This document shows, piece by piece, positions 1-13,603 of a stretch of DNA of 64,000 nucleotides (the stretch's first letter is position 1; every line of letters begins with the position of its first letter). This stretch comes from Imbricaverruca yamaguchii. Lineage: Eukaryota > Arthropoda > Thecostraca > Neoverrucidae. A model generated the notes under the pieces. That model ran no database searches and had not been told where the DNA came from. It saw only the letters and a list, made by a program, of their open reading frames with translations. A program made the position numbers and the translations under genes. Location: assembly GCA_034440575.1 (NCBI GenBank), contig JAOTOL010001615.1:397501-461500 (forward strand), in the 5' to 3' direction.

Positions 1-152
1 GGTACAGTGTTTGACTCTTGATCAAACAAACGTGGGTTTGAATCTCGCAACAGGCGGCACTACCGCGTCCACCCGCGATCAGTCGGCGTGAGAGGTTGGC
101 GACGCTACATGGCCTAGCAGTTGAATGTGTCCTAAAAGAACCTAAGGCTCTT
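1..152 (+). mobile_element. tRNA-derived SINE, 3' portion
   Basis: The sequence GGTTTGAATCTCG (about 33-45) looks like a Pol III B box. It is followed by a body (ccgcgatcagtcggcgtgag, gacgctacatg, gtgtcctaaaagaacc) shared with copies at 26021-26116 and, reversed, near 33755-33905. The 5' end is outside the window. Confidence 0.65.
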
Positions 153-253
153 CTTTTGGCGCCTCGACCTCACCTAGGTGACAGGTGACCACCGCATGTG
201 CGCCAGCATGTCGTCGTCTGTCGGCCAGTGACCGTGGCGTTGAGCAGCCATAG

Positions 254-312
254 GCCGTCTCCGGCGGACGTGCCCCAGTCGGGCTGACTGGGACGCGTCC
301 GCCGGAGACGGC
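254..312. repeat. GC-rich two-step inverted repeat (hairpin)
   Basis: A 17-bp arm at 254-270 (gccgtctccggcggacg) is the exact reverse complement of 296-312. Inside it CCCAGTC (274-280) pairs with GACTGGG (286-292), leaving a 5-base loop. It sits just before a GC-rich minisatellite. No gene is recognised nearby. Confidence 0.85.
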
Positions 313-340
313 TGACACCGCCGAGCGACTCCGGCACGCG

Positions 341-525
341 TCCGACCCCGGCCCGGTGTAGGCCTGGCACGCGTCTGACCCCGGCCCGGCGTGGCCCCGA
401 CACGCGTCTGACCCCGGCCCGGTGTGGCCCCGACACGCGTCTGACCCCGGCCCGGTGTGGCCCCGGCACGCGTCTGACCCGGCCTGGTGTAGGCCTGGCA
501 CACGTCTGACCCCGGCCCGGTGACG
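341..525. repeat. 33-bp GC-rich minisatellite
   Basis: There are about five copies of a unit containing cacgcgtctgaccccggcc. A short sequence with no stop follows (520-560, MTEPIRPTLQCHR before a GTAAGC), which could be an exon end, but nothing there is recognisable. Confidence 0.85.
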
Positions 526-1034
526 GAGCCCATCCGGCCGACGCTGCAGTGCCACCGAGTAAGCCGGCCAGTCAAGATGAAACTCACGGAAACAGAACTC
601 GGTGAGAGGATGTGGTCGTCGTCTCCACTTGCGCCGCGCTCCTCCTGTGGTCCGGCGGCACGGCCCTCGCGCATGGATGCCCGGGTCCCGACACAGCAGT
701 GCCTTTGGCATGCGGTACCCAGGCTTGGATCGCCTGTTGTCATCGCATGGAACCCGCCGGGCCTTACAATCGCTTAGGCATTTACAAACCAAGCACATGA
801 GCATTCCTACTCCGCCGTCCATGCAGCCATCACACAGTCTTGGCATTCAGCTCGGCTCGTCGTTCTCGCTGACCCGCATCGAGCAGAATTGTTCAAGTGC
901 CGATTCCGGTGTCGGCTCACAGCGGCATCATGTCGGCATTTACGACGCACAAGAAGCGGCGCGCCTGCCTCTGCTGTTGGTGCTCGCTGGTGGTGCCGAA
1001 GTCATCACGCCGCGGGCAAAAACGTGGCCGCGGC

Positions 1035-1316
1035 AGCTGGGCGGCTCCCCGCCGTCCCAGCCTACGGCCGGGCGGCTCCCCGCCGTCCTAGCCTACGGCC
1101 GGGCGGCTCCCCGCCGTCCTAGCCTACGGCCGGGCGGCTCCCCGCCGTCCTAGCCTACGGCCGGGCGGCTCCCCGCCGTCCCAGCCTACGGCCGGGCGGC
1201 TCCCCGCCGTCCTAGCCTACGGCCGGGCGGCTCCCCGCCGTCCCAGCCTACGGCCGGGCGGCTCCCCGCCGTCCCAGCCTACGGCCGGGCGGCTCCCCGC
1301 CGTCCTAGCCTACGGC
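1035..1316. repeat. 31-bp minisatellite, about nine copies
   Basis: The unit (gggcggctccccgccgtcct plus agcctacggcc) alternates between tagcc and cagcc variants. The array creates long plus-strand ORFs that are not genes. Confidence 0.92.
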
Positions 1317-1669
1317 CGACAGGTCGGTGGCCACTGCTGAAGGGATGTCGTCAGCGTCATCATCAGCTGACTGCGAGCTCCAGTATATCTGGCACAGGAG
1401 GATCCAGGGGGCGCGATGATGCTCCTCACAGACACACCCGAGATAGCTGAATCCCACGGACAATTGTGTTTCTGGGGGATCGTCTTGAACTATGGACGTA
1501 ATTCATTGGCATACAGTGATTTAAACTCATTCTCACTTCCGTATTGCTTCTAGTCTTTCAAGATGTGACACTATTTGTCTTTTTCTGGTACATCTAGCAC
1601 TTAGATAATAGTCAAGGACAGGCGCGCACCCAGGATTTCTCCATGGGTGGGGGGCCGGACCGAAAAGGA

Positions 1670-1930
1670 CACTTGGCCGGCTCCAAAAGGGCACCTAACC
1701 GGCTGGCTCCAAAAGGGCACTTTGCGGTCTGAGGCACACTGGAAGGTTTGTTGACCGAGGGGGGCGTAAAAAAATGTTGCCCAAAAGGGCAGTTTTGGGC
1801 CCAAAGAGCACCTTTGGCACAGGCGGGCACATAAGGCAGGTGATTTTTGGGCTGAATTTCGGACATTCCGGCCAAGAGGGCACTTTTCGGTCAAAAGGGC
1901 ACTTTGGCCAAAAGGGCACTTTGGTCTCAT
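1670..1930. repeat. Degenerate short repeat with AAAAGGGCAC core
   Basis: Variants of aaaagggcacttt recur every 15-35 bp with irregular spacing. No coding potential is recognised. The flanking DNA from 1930 to 3230 is AT-rich and shows no gene. Confidence 0.6.
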
Positions 1931-3231
1931 GGGGGGGGCCCCCCTCCGGTGCGCCTATGGTCAAGGCCATCTGATCCCTCCACAAGATGGTCGGTTGAAC
2001 TCGCCTTTGATCTGACACTGCTGCGATATTACTGCAGCACACCTTAGGTACCTTAAAGATAATACATTTATTGACCCAAATCGATTTCATGTAACATTGC
2101 CCGCCGCATGATGTGACGCAGCTGCTACATTCTTAACGCAGCTGCAGTGTACCTTAGGACAACGTGTGTCAAGACAGCCCACGGTCAGCCCAAGCTCAGC
2201 CCACGCTCAGCCCATAACAGCGGCCCCTTCAAAACCGCTCAAAATATAGCATAGCATGCATCTTCATCGACTGAACGCAGTGGTAGTCTCCAAAGTTTGG
2301 TGCATGCAATAGTATAGCTTACGAAGCTAATTATAATATAACATTTCAATTACCACCACAAAATCCCAACCTTCCACGAAATAAACCAAACAGTACATAA
2401 AAACAACTTGCCATAGTATGCAGAGTTCAAAGCTGCACATTACGAACTACTTTACACCGTACTTTTTAGCTCACTACATATGATTCAGCTTTTGACGTAA
2501 TGCTTTACTTCCCATAGGGAAGTAAAGCAAAGCAAGTAATGCATGGAGGCCAAGGGTGGGATGTGACTGGCCCCCGCCATTTCTCTGATTTTTGGCATGG
2601 CAGCAACCACACCTCCGACACTTGCATTTTCGAGGAAATTTCCCAGGTGCATCCATGTTCTCACAAAATACATGGGGGTGGGAAAATTCACCGAAATACA
2701 AAGCTGAGTTAATGCTGTCGTGTACGATCTTTAATTTTTTTCCTGTTTCAAGGTGAACTCAAGCGTACCCGAAAGCAACTGGAGTGTCACCTTGTCCTTC
2801 CAGGGTTCTCCTGTGACTGAGAATTCAACTTGAATTTGAATTTAAAATGAGACTCAAATTTGAGCCAAAGGTATACTTATGACTGTAACTTTATCATTTG
2901 TTTTGATATTCATGATTTAGAAAGAGCTATATTCGTGATAGGGATAATATTACCAATGGTATAAACTGGTATTCCATGCTACATCACATTATAGGCATCC
3001 CTTTATACACAATTAAGCTGCAAAATTTTCCTGTATCCCCATTCCTTGTCGAGAGCATGAAAATGTTACTTATGAATTATACATTATCTGAAAGGAGATA
3101 CGAAGACTTCATAAGCACGCATCAATGAGCAGGATGTTGATGCTTCTTGAAGAAGGATGTCAAATGAGTGTTCAAAAAGTGGTATTTTCCACCATAATTC
3201 ACGGATAATTTATAACTGCCTTTGGAGACCT

Positions 3232-3392
3232 ATCATATTCTAACACAGCTACAATGTACCTTAGGAGAACGACAGTATTCTTCACACAGGTGCAATGTGC
3301 CTATAGTAGAGCTGTGGCATTCTCAACGCAGGTGCAGTGCGCCTATAGCAGAGCTGCAGTATTCTCAACGCAGGTGCAGTGTGCCTCAGGAG
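3232..3392. repeat. About 45-bp minisatellite, four degenerate copies
   Basis: The repeated core is ctcaacgcaggtgcagtg with ctatagcagagctg. A related single copy lies near 2106-2160. From 3400 to 4320 I see no recognisable gene. Confidence 0.65.
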
Positions 3393-4340
3393 ATATGTAG
3401 CACACTTGACAGCGTATATTTGAGAAAAAAAAGTTGCAATACGTCTAGAGGTCTGGCACGTCTGAAGGTTCGGTACGCCTGTAAGTACTGCCTTCAGTAT
3501 CAAGAACACGTGTTGCAGAAGGACCTTGGGGTCGGTTTAGGTTAGTGTACACCCATTGGTGTAGCAAGTAAACTTACGGCTATTGACACCACCGGTGTCG
3601 TCCAACTGGTCTTGCGTCTGTGCCAATGTAAGGGTATTGCCGGTAATGCAGCCTACCACAGGCGAATTTCTGCTAGACGCTAGTTCATTTCATCACGAAA
3701 CATCACGCACAGAATGCGACGGATTTCGACACATTAGCTGTATATGTGCAGTACGCTATGTTAAAGCTCCACCAAAGGTGGGGAACCGCTGGGTTGCCAC
3801 CATTCACATGCTATTTGTGTTCTACGCGTCACGAGCCGGAAATTACAAACAATCATCACCCGGATTCGGCAACCGCTGGATGTGAGAGGTATGTACAAAT
3901 GCGACCAAGTGTTCAAACAGCCTGACTTGCCGGCAGTGGGCGGTGACGGAGCCAATTATCAGGACCGCACGCGCCTCCAGACTATTCCCGGACTACAAAC
4001 GTTGTCATATGGACGGCCATATGACTAAACAACCATCCTAAACGTTCAGACGAGTGAGGTGGAAGTGCTAGAATGTATTACCGGTGGGTGGATTATTGGT
4101 TCAACGTGCGTGCTCTTAAGCTTGGCACGGATCGCAAACCATGCAGGGTGCTGTGGAAAGCTATGGAGCAGCGCCGTCGTGGGCGGCGAGCCTGGTGGAC
4201 GCGTGGACGCGTGGACGTCGTGGACGGGTGGAAGTGACCGGCCGCTTGACGCTTCACTTCCCACCCCTGCACCTGCCGGACGACGCGGCCGACAAAAAGC
4301 GCACGCACCTGCGTCGCCGTGAGCTGTGATTACACCGTGG

Positions 4341-4721
4341 GACTGACAAGGGTCGGAGCTGCGGCCGGGCCATCCTCACAGTGGGTCGGATATCGCTCAC
4401 GGCGACTGACAAGGGTCGGAGCTGCGGCCGGGCCATCCTCACAGTGGGTCGGATATCGCTCACGGCGACTGACAAGGGTCGGAGCTGCGGCCGGGCCAGC
4501 CTCAGTGGGTCGGACATCGCTCACGGCGACTGACAAGGGTCGGAGCTGCGGCCGGGCCAGCCTCACAGTGGGTCGGACATCGCTCACGGCGACTGACAAG
4601 GGTCGGAGCTGCGGCCGGGCCATCCTCACAGTGGGTCGGATATCGCTCACGGCGACTGACAAGGGTCGGAGCTGCGGCCGGGCCAGCCTCACAGTGGGTA
4701 GGACATCGCTCACGGCAACTG
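4341..4721. repeat. 63-bp minisatellite, about six copies
   Basis: The unit starts gactgacaagggtcggagct; copies begin at 4341, 4404, 4467 and onward, and one unit lacks 3 bp. The array passes directly into the 45-bp array and gives a false 302-codon ORF. Confidence 0.92.
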
Positions 4722-4734
4722 GAGACCCGACCAC

Positions 4735-7715
4735 GGACACAGTCAGACGACAGTACACATCACAGGGACCCTCTGACAGGGCCACAGTCAGACGACAGTA
4801 CACATCAGAGGGACCCTCTGACAGAGTCACAGTCAGACGACAGTACACATCAGAGGGACCCTCTGACAGAGTCACAGTCAGACGACAGTACACATCAGAG
4901 GGACCCTCTGACAGGGCCACAGTCAGACGACAGTACACATCAGAGGGACCCTCTGACAGGGCCACAGTCAGACGACAGTACACATCAGAGGGACCCTCTG
5001 ACAGAGTCACAGTCAGACGACAGTACACATCAGAGGGACCCTCTGACAGGGCCACAGTCAGACGACAGTACACATCAGAGGGACCCTCTGACAGGGCCAC
5101 AGTCAGACGACAGTACACATCAGAGGGACCCTCTGACAGAGTCACAGTCAGACGACCATACACATCTGGGGAACCCTCTGACCCCGGTCACAGTCAGACG
5201 ACAGTGCACACCAGAGGGACCATCTGACAGGGCCACAGTCAGACGACAGTACACATCAGAGGGACCCTCTGACAGGGCCACAGTCAGACGACCATACACA
5301 TCAGAGGGACCCTCTGACAGGGTCACAGTCAGACGACAGTACACACCAGAGGGACCCTCTGACAGGGCCACAGTCAGACGACAGTACACATCAGAGGGAC
5401 CCTCTGACAGGGCCACAGTCAGACGACCATACACATCAGAGGGACCATCTGACAGGGCCACAGTCAGACGACAGTACACATCAGAGGGACCCTCTGACAG
5501 GGCCACAGTCAGACGACAGTACACATCAGAGGGACCCTCTGACAGGGCCACAGTCAGACGACAGTACACATCAGAGGGACCCTCTGACAGGGCCACAGTC
5601 AGACGACAGTACACATCAGAGGGACCCTCTGACAGGGCCACAGTCAGACGACAGTACACATCAGAGGGACCCTCTGACAGAGTCACAGTCAGACGACCAT
5701 ACACATCTGGGGAACCCTCTGACCCCGGTCACAGTCAGACGACAGTGCACACCAGAGGGACCCTCTGACCACGGCCACAGTCAGACGACAGTAAACATCA
5801 GGGGGACGCTCTGACAGGGCCACAGTCAGACGACAGTACACACCAGAGGGACCATCTGACAGGGCCACAGTCAGACGACAGTACACATCAGAGGGACCCT
5901 CTGACAGGGCCACAGTCAGACGACAGTACACATCAGAGGGACCCTCTGACAGGGCCACAGTCAGACGACAGTACACATCAGAGGGACCCTCTGACAGGGC
6001 CACAGTCAGACGACAGTACACATCAGAGGGACCCTCTGACCACGGCCACAGTCAGACGACAGTAAACATCAGGGGGACCCTCTGACAGGACCACAGTCAG
6101 ACGACAGTACACATCAGAGGGACCCTCTGACAGAGTCACAGTCAGACGACAGTACACATCAGAAGGATCCTCTGACAGAGTCACAGTCAGACGACAGTAC
6201 ACATCAGGGGGACCCTCTGTCAGGGTCACAGTCAGACGACAGTGCACACCAGAGGGACCCTCTGACAGGGCCACAGTCAGACGACAGTGCACACCAGAGG
6301 GACCCTCTGACAGGGCCACAGTCAGACGACAGTACACATCAGAGGGACCCTCTGACAGGGCCACAGTCAGACGACAGTACACATCAGAGGGACCCTCTGA
6401 CAGGGCCACAGTCATACGACAGTACACATAAGAGGGACCCTCTGACAGGGCCACAGTCAGACGACAGTACACACCAGAGGGACCCTCTGACAGGGCCACA
6501 GTCAGGCGACAGTACACATCAGAGGGACCCTTTGACAGAGTCACAGTCAGACGACAGTACACATCAGAGGGACCCTCTGACAGGGCCACAGTCAGACGAC
6601 AGTACACATCAGAGGGACCCTCTGACAGGGCCACAGTCAGACGACAGTACACATCAGAGGGACCCTCTGACAGGGCCACAGTCAGACGACAGTACACACC
6701 AGAGGGACCCTCTGACAGGGCCACAGTCAGGCGACAGTACACATCAGAGGGACCCTTTGACAGAGTCACAGTCAGACAACAGTACACACCAGAGGGACCC
6801 TCTGACAGGGCCACAGTCAGACGACAGTACACATCAGGGGGACCCTCTGACAGGACCACAGTCACACGACAATACGCATCAGAGGGACCCTCTGACAGGG
6901 CCACAGTCATACGACAGTACACATCAGAGGGACCCTCTGACCACGGCCACAGTCGGACGACAGTACACATCAGAGGGACCCTCTGACAGGGCCACAGTCA
7001 CACGACAGTACACACCAGAGGGACCCTCTGACAGGGCCACAGTCACACGACAGTACACATCAGAGGGACCCTCTGACAGGGCCACAGTCAGACGACAGTA
7101 CACATCAGAGGGACCCTCTGATGTGTACTGTCTGACAGGGCCACAGTCAGACGACAGTGCACATCTGTGGGACCCTCTGACCACGGCCACAGTCGGACGA
7201 CAGTACACATCAGAGGGACCCTCTGACAGGGCCACAGTCAGACGACCATACACATCAGAGGGACCCTCTGACAGGACCACAGTCACACGACAGTACACAC
7301 CAGAGGGACCCTCTGACAGGGTCACAGTCAGACGACAGTACACACCAGAGGGACCCTCTGACAGGGCCACAGTCACACGACAGTACACATCAGAGGGACC
7401 CTCTGACAGGGCCACAGTCAGACGACAGTACACATCAGAGGGACCCTCTGACCCAGGTCACAGTCAGACGACAGTGCGCATCTGAGGGACCCTCTGACAG
7501 GGCCACAGTCAGACGACAGTGCGCATCTGAGGGACCCTCTGACAGGGCCACAGTCAGACGACAGTACACATCAGAGGGACCCTCTGACAGGGCCACAGTC
7601 AGACGACAGTGCGCATCTGAGGGACCCTCTGACCCAGGTCACAGTCAGACGACCATACACATCTGGGGAACCCTCTGACCCAGGTCACAGTCAGACGACA
7701 GTGCACATCTGAGGG
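4735..7715. repeat. 45-bp minisatellite, about 65 copies over 3 kb
   Basis: The unit is gacagtacacatcagaggga followed by ccctctgacagggccacagtcagac, with point variants (agagtc, ccacgg, cacacg). Because 45 is a multiple of three and the unit lacks stops in several frames, ORFs of 300 codons appear on both strands. There is no domain and no start context, so I do not call a protein. Confidence 0.95.
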
Positions 7716-8006
7716 ACCTCCTGACTGGGCGAGATCCTCACGCTGCCAGATCACGCCATACCGCGTCGCCATGGTGAAGAGCACCATGGACGTAACAGCA
7801 TGAGAAACGCCCACCTTCTCGTTCAATGTTGGCAGAGGTGCATGACTTTCGGTGAGACTCGAAACAGAATTCGGCTGCCAGGGAGTGCATTGAGCTGAAC
7901 GACAGACACAAGACATCCGCCACTACGGTCACGCTTAAGCAACGTTGCAACCAATTTCCAGGAAAGCGAAATGAGACGAAAGCACTAACGCCGGATCCCG
8001 CCGCAG

Positions 8007-8828
8007 TTAACCCGAGCCGTCTTTCCGGTCAAACCCTCACTGGGGGGAGGGGGGCGGTTGAAGACCCTCTCTAAAATCCAAACTAAGCATCGCACGAAAA
8101 CGAAAGAGGTATCATCGGAAAGCGCTCGACGAGTAGGACCCGGGTCCACTCTCCAAAACAATTTTCCTTCAAAAGTGACGTCACCAAGGGGCTAAATTTT
8201 CACGACTTTCATTATGTTTTTGACTATGGGGAGTTCATTTTGGGCATATATGGGAAAAAAATATTTGGAATGAGAAAAGGACAGCGAAATCGACCAGGGA
8301 TATATTTTTTTGACCCCCCACAAATATTTCTTCTTAAATTTTCAAAATTTTGAGCTTTCAAGTTATCTTTAATTTTCCTTTTCCAATGGGCAGAGCAGAC
8401 CGATAAACGTTGTTGGACGTCAACTTGCCTCAATAAAAACACTTACTTTAGCCAGAATCCTGTATTTTAACTGCAATTTGGCAAATACGCAAAATTTATA
8501 TGTAGTCGAAAACCAAAAAAAAGAAAAAAATTACACTCGTACGTTTGGTTGCATACGCAAAGATGAAGAAACGCTGAAAGTTTTACTAAAGTAACTTTAT
8601 CCGCTAAAGCGTGACGACTGGTATAACTTTTTTGGAGGTGACCTCACTTGACCTTGATTAACTCGTTGCCCTAGATGACCTGACCTAAATTTTTTTAAAC
8701 AGCATGTCAAATTGATGTGGGAAAAGGTATGCCAAATTTGGGCGCGCTGCCGCGCTCCGTTCGTCCGCTATCCGCGAAAAAACCTGAGGGGGGTGGGTTG
8801 AAGAACCCCACGAGACGGGACGGGTTAA
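8007..8828 (+). mobile_element. piggyBac-like MITE copy 1 (TTAA flanks)
   Basis: This is an 822-bp non-coding element between TTAA sites. It starts TTAACCCGAGCCGTCTTTCC and ends gagacgggacgggTTAA, imperfect inverted termini. The interior is shared with copies at 15523, 37768 and 45157, for example ggaggtgacctcacttgacc and atccaaactaagcatcg. TTAA flanks and CCC/GGG ends are typical of piggyBac-type elements. Confidence 0.8.
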
Positions 8829-9239
8829 TGCAAATCATGCCCGTGTGTTGGATAGAACGGACGCAATTTGAACTTGAGCGCACGGGGCTAAATAAGTGAA
8901 GTCTACCTGTCGTTGAAGTAAACGTATTTTTTGCCCTTAAATTTGAGGATATCCACAGGAAAATTAAGTTGTTACTAATTATTTTGGTCAGAATATAAAT
9001 TGGGTTACTTCAAATTGTGACCTGAATAAGGTGATTTTAAAGAAATGTAGTAGGCTGGGTTCCATGCAAATTCGCTTGCCCCCTCCCCCACCGACGCAAA
9101 CTTTATGCAAGCCGCTGATTCAATCACAAGCGTATCTGGCCCCTGTCGGCTTGGATGGTCACTTGGCTCAGACGCCGGAACTGGAACTTGGACGCGTGCT
9201 CCCTCTGAGCAAGAGGTCGTCACACTGCCACTACCTAGC

Positions 9240-9530
9240 ACCAGAACAGTGTAACGAGCAGCCACCGACACTGCCTAATGGCTAGCGTAAGAACAGTGTA
9301 ACGAGCAGTCACCGCCACTGCCTAATGGCTAGCGTAAGAACAGTATAACGAGCAGTCACCGCCACTGCCTAATGGCTAGCGTAAGAACAGTGTAACGAGC
9401 AGTCACCGCCACTGCCTAATGGCTAGCGTAAGAATAGTATAACGAGCAGTCACCGACACTGCCTAATGGCTAGCGTAAGAACAGTGTAACGAGCAGTCAC
9501 CGCCACTGCCTTACGACTAGCGCCAGAACA
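9240..9530. repeat. 47-bp minisatellite, about six copies
   Basis: The unit is gaacagtgtaacgagcagtc plus accgccactgcctaatggctagcgtaa. Between 9530 and 13600 I recognise no gene; several ORFs of 70-100 codons there have no known motif. Confidence 0.88.
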
Positions 9531-10994
9531 CTGCAGCGGGCAGTTATCAGGCAACCTGCCGGTTCTCCAGTCACACACTGCTCATTATCAAACCTGTCCT
9601 GCATCTCTGGCGGTGCCCTGGCAGGCTCCGCGGCCGAGGAACTCCCCTGTCGACATCTGTTTAACAGCCCAGCCATCCCCGGCAGGGAGGGGGCGAGGAG
9701 TCCGCAGCGGGGGATCGGCGTCAGCACGTGCTGAGGGCATGTGGGCAGACAGGGGGTGGGGTGGGGCTGCTAAGCGTGCGGGCACGGCTTCGGATTTCGC
9801 GCACATCGCTGCTCCGTGGAGGTCCTGGAAAATGTCCGCGCCCACCGAGATAAAACATGAATGGCGGAATGGACTTGTAAATTCAAATGCCTAACGGGAT
9901 TATGAACTTATGAATTGGAGGGTTGTGAGGCGAAGGACGCCGACGCCTCCGGGTGATCTGCAAAATGAACCGTCCTATTTGCTGAACGCAGCTACACCAC
10001 TGAAGCCCATTTAAACATCTCGTACAGCTTCTCGTCCTCATGATGCCAGAACACAAATATATATATTCGTGTTTCCACCTTAAGGTGGCCCATTCATGGC
10101 CATCCTAGAGCGTCTGGTGGAGCCTTTGAATGATAGCGAAGTCCAGATCATATTTGAATGGAACATCGATGTAGGCCAGAAGTCGGCAGTTTTCAAGTGG
10201 GTATGAATTATGTATTGCCAGATGAAGCGCTGGACCACGGAATATACGATATGTAGAGCGGAAGAGAAAAGGGCATGCTTCGAGTATTTCAACACATAAA
10301 CGCGGCGCTAAAGCCCGATCACAGCGTAGGTACACTCACCGACTCGGAGGCGGCGGTGTCGCCGCAGATGAGAAACTAAAATATCACCTTCTCAAACTGA
10401 AATGAAGGTTGTCCAGTTGTTATCGCACACCCACTCACCTCCCACTATCAGGTATCACCCAGACTGGCTGTTTTCGCATCTGCATCAATGAAAGACAGCA
10501 TTCTCTAAACGTCTCTAAAGGACTTACACTACTGAAGGAAATCCGAAATCGTCCGATATTTTCGTTCGGTTTCAGGGTCGGCATCGGCAAAACTTCGAGA
10601 ACTTTTCGCCGACAGACACCTCCGATTGGCGTATTTTGTACTATATCGAAGCGTTCAGTCTGCTAGCTGAACAGGGGCGACGTGTGCTGCCGAGTAATGC
10701 AGTGACCTGACCTGTTTCCGGCCGGGAGCAATGGCGGAGAATCACGAGCTCGACTCTTGCGTCTCCGGTACCTGTCTCCGCCAACACACAATCGAGACTC
10801 TGACAAGCATTGCTTCCACCATAACACGCCTAGCAAGCAATCACACGGAAGCAATCGGAAGCAGGTGCTAGCAATCACACGGAAGCTAGCGGAAAGGGAA
10901 AATAGTAAAACAACAGAGATTCGGTACGCATTATACCACCACTATCACCGCATTCCAATACCATGCTCGCATGCGGCCGACAGGCAGCGCGCGC

Positions 10995-11037
10995 TATAAA
11001 ACGCCGCCGGCGGCCACAACAGCTGCCTGACATCAGT
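10995..11037 (+). promoter_or_regulatory. Possible core promoter (TATA plus TCAGT initiator)
   Basis: TATAAA at 10995-11000 in a GC-rich setting is followed by the arthropod-type initiator TCAGT at 11033-11037. The 40-bp spacing is longer than the usual 30 or so, and no gene follows, so this is weak. Confidence 0.25.
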
Positions 11038-13603
11038 CTGGAGGGTGAAGCCCGCCAGCCGCTCGCGTCGCCCGCACACTGTCACTCGGCCACGCCCACC
11101 CAGCGTCACCTGCGCCGCTCCTATCCCCCTCCACCGCACTTCCCGGTGCGAGCTGGAATTGGTGCCAAGTGGAAGCTGAGCGTCTGGCGGCTGAGCCCGA
11201 CCCGCCTACGCCAGAGCTCCGCCAACCAAGTTAGATGCACTTCGCGTGGAACACCATCACCCGAATAGTTGGACCCGGGAAGTTGACACGTTCGTGAGCG
11301 TTGTTGGTCTATGGTGACCGGCCTAGTCTGCCTGAAGAAGCTGCACTCCGAGTACACATGCTTCCAGTCGCGTTGTTTTGGCAAGTCGTGAGAGCATGTC
11401 TGCAAACTTCTGTTCAGAGTGGCTGAAGTTTAGTTCTGTAGCACACAGACGAGTGGCGTTTAGGTGTTGCTGTGTCGCGGATACGACCGGAGACCACCGT
11501 CCTGTGCTGCCTCGAAACCACGTGACCGCTTCTCGCGCACGGCCACAGGCCGCCAGATGGCAGCTGGGTGCTGCTAAATCTGCGCCATGTGCCGACCCCT
11601 CCCCAGACCGTGCTGATCGTCTTGCCTGAACAGATCGCAGCGAGGGGGGGGGGGAATGGGGTGAACAGTTGGAAGGGACAGACGATGCCAGGCCCAGACT
11701 GATGAACCGAAAATAAATAGCACCCCGCTTAGAATTTTCGAAACAAAATAAGCATTGTTACAGATTGTTTACCATCAATATTTACGAAGGTTATTCTCTG
11801 CGAGTCTTTCCGTGCACTGTTGACATTGACAGAAATACAGAAATAGAAATTGAGATAGAAATGTAGACATCGGGAGGTGGTATTGGTTCAACACAAGGAA
11901 GTACGGTAATTGATTTGCTTGCACAAGCAGTCTACATCATATGACAGCGTGCCCGATACGACCTTGAAGTCCCTAGTTTGATAAATTTCACCGGGGCTGG
12001 TCAGATAAGGATCATTTACCGAGGTTTTCATCAACGAAGTACCGAGGGCCGTTAAGCCCAAAGTACGGAGAGACGAATGTACTTATAAATTATGAGGTAT
12101 GAGGTAAATTATGCTTCATTTAACGGTCCAAGGGATGAAACAAATAATTTTCCTGCACAAAGGCGCAGCCAAGGGGGATCCGAGGACCAACCTCCTCCCC
12201 TAGAAACCAAAAATGCACTACGTTAGGCAACCAATTTTGAGACTTCCACCATGCAAAACCCGACATTTTCGGCGCGCAAAGACTTGTTTCGTCACATTGG
12301 GCTGGGTGGGATCGAAATCTAGGTCAAATTTCGGCTGGTCCACCGCTCGCATATGTAGGTCGTACGCATCGCACTGTTAATGCTTTGAGGTGAGGACATT
12401 TTCATTGTTCATGTAGGTTCAAAAACCATAGATTCTCATTAATATCCAACATTCTGGACGATGACAACATCTCTGCTTGGGAAGCTGAGAGGGAAGCCGA
12501 AAAACAGTGCAACTAAATATCGACGAGAGCACGAATGCACGAACGCGCTGTTCCGTGGTCGCACGGGTCAGGGGAATCCATAAATTTCGATGGAGCACTT
12601 GTCTCGAGGGTACCACCGATTGGGAAGTACGAACGATAGGGAACAGAAGCGGACATGCCGACCGACGCGACACTAGCGGAAGCGCCTGGAACCACAGCAC
12701 GGGTGCTGAACCACGTACATGATCACAATGTAATTATTCGACGTGCACGGCACATTGACGGGCTTCGTGTTAATTCCCCGACAAAATTAAGCATGCCGCA
12801 TCTCGTGATACACTTTCGGCGCAGCGGGGCTGAACAAACAACGCGTCCTTTCGACTTGACCTTTACCAGCGTTGCTGACCACCAGTGTTAAATCGACGGC
12901 GCACGTCTCCATTCGGGTGCACCGTTCTATACAGCGACTGCACTTCGACGCAACAGCCAAGAGAAACTCTACGTTGAGCATCCGAACACAACTTAATTGG
13001 TCTGCTTGGAGCATTCAGCACAGTCGGATCTGTTGACAAAGGCGTGAAGCCCTTTTCGAGTTGAGCATTCCAAATATTTCCCAACTGCTGAAATTACTAG
13101 CATATCAGCTGACCCTCATACAAAATAGAGCAAGGAGTATTCCTGTACGAGTCCGTCGAATCGCTGCACGTTCCGCCGATCCGATATATATATATACATC
13201 GCTGGCCCATGTCAAATGACAGGGAAGAACCCGTAGCGCTCTCCTGCACTGGTCACCAACGCCCGTGAGCGGGCCCGAACACATCGTGAGCAAACTGGAA
13301 TAGCCATTATGACACCAACATAACATTAACCTAGCGCAACTTACGCCTCCACTCTCCATTAAATTTCAGCCTGCAGAGACTGAATAGAACCAAAATTGCG
13401 GATTATAACCGCACGCTTCGCACCACACGGTCATCACGTGTCGGGGCGGGGCTGTAGTCAGCCCAGCTGGACAGTCGTGTCGTACCTGTACCAGCTGGCG
13501 GCAGACCGCAACTGGCGGGAGCGACCACCGCCCACCCCGCGCCAAAACACCACCGACCACGTTAAATACGAACCATGTATTGATGACTGCGATCGGCCGC
13601 GCG

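Noticed and set aside
602..1153. Plus-strand ORF with a signal-peptide-like start (MVVVSTCAALLLWSGGTALA in an overlapping frame)
   Set aside because: The hydrophobic start is short, the rest has no domain, and the C-terminal half is a 31-bp repeat.
4319..7485. ORFs of 169-317 codons on both strands
   Set aside because: They are translations of 63-bp and 45-bp tandem units whose length is a multiple of three; both strands are equally open and no domain is present.
10105..10335. Minus-strand ORF of 76 codons with mixed hydrophobic composition
   Set aside because: I recognised no family, and no supporting splice sites or neighbouring exons were found.
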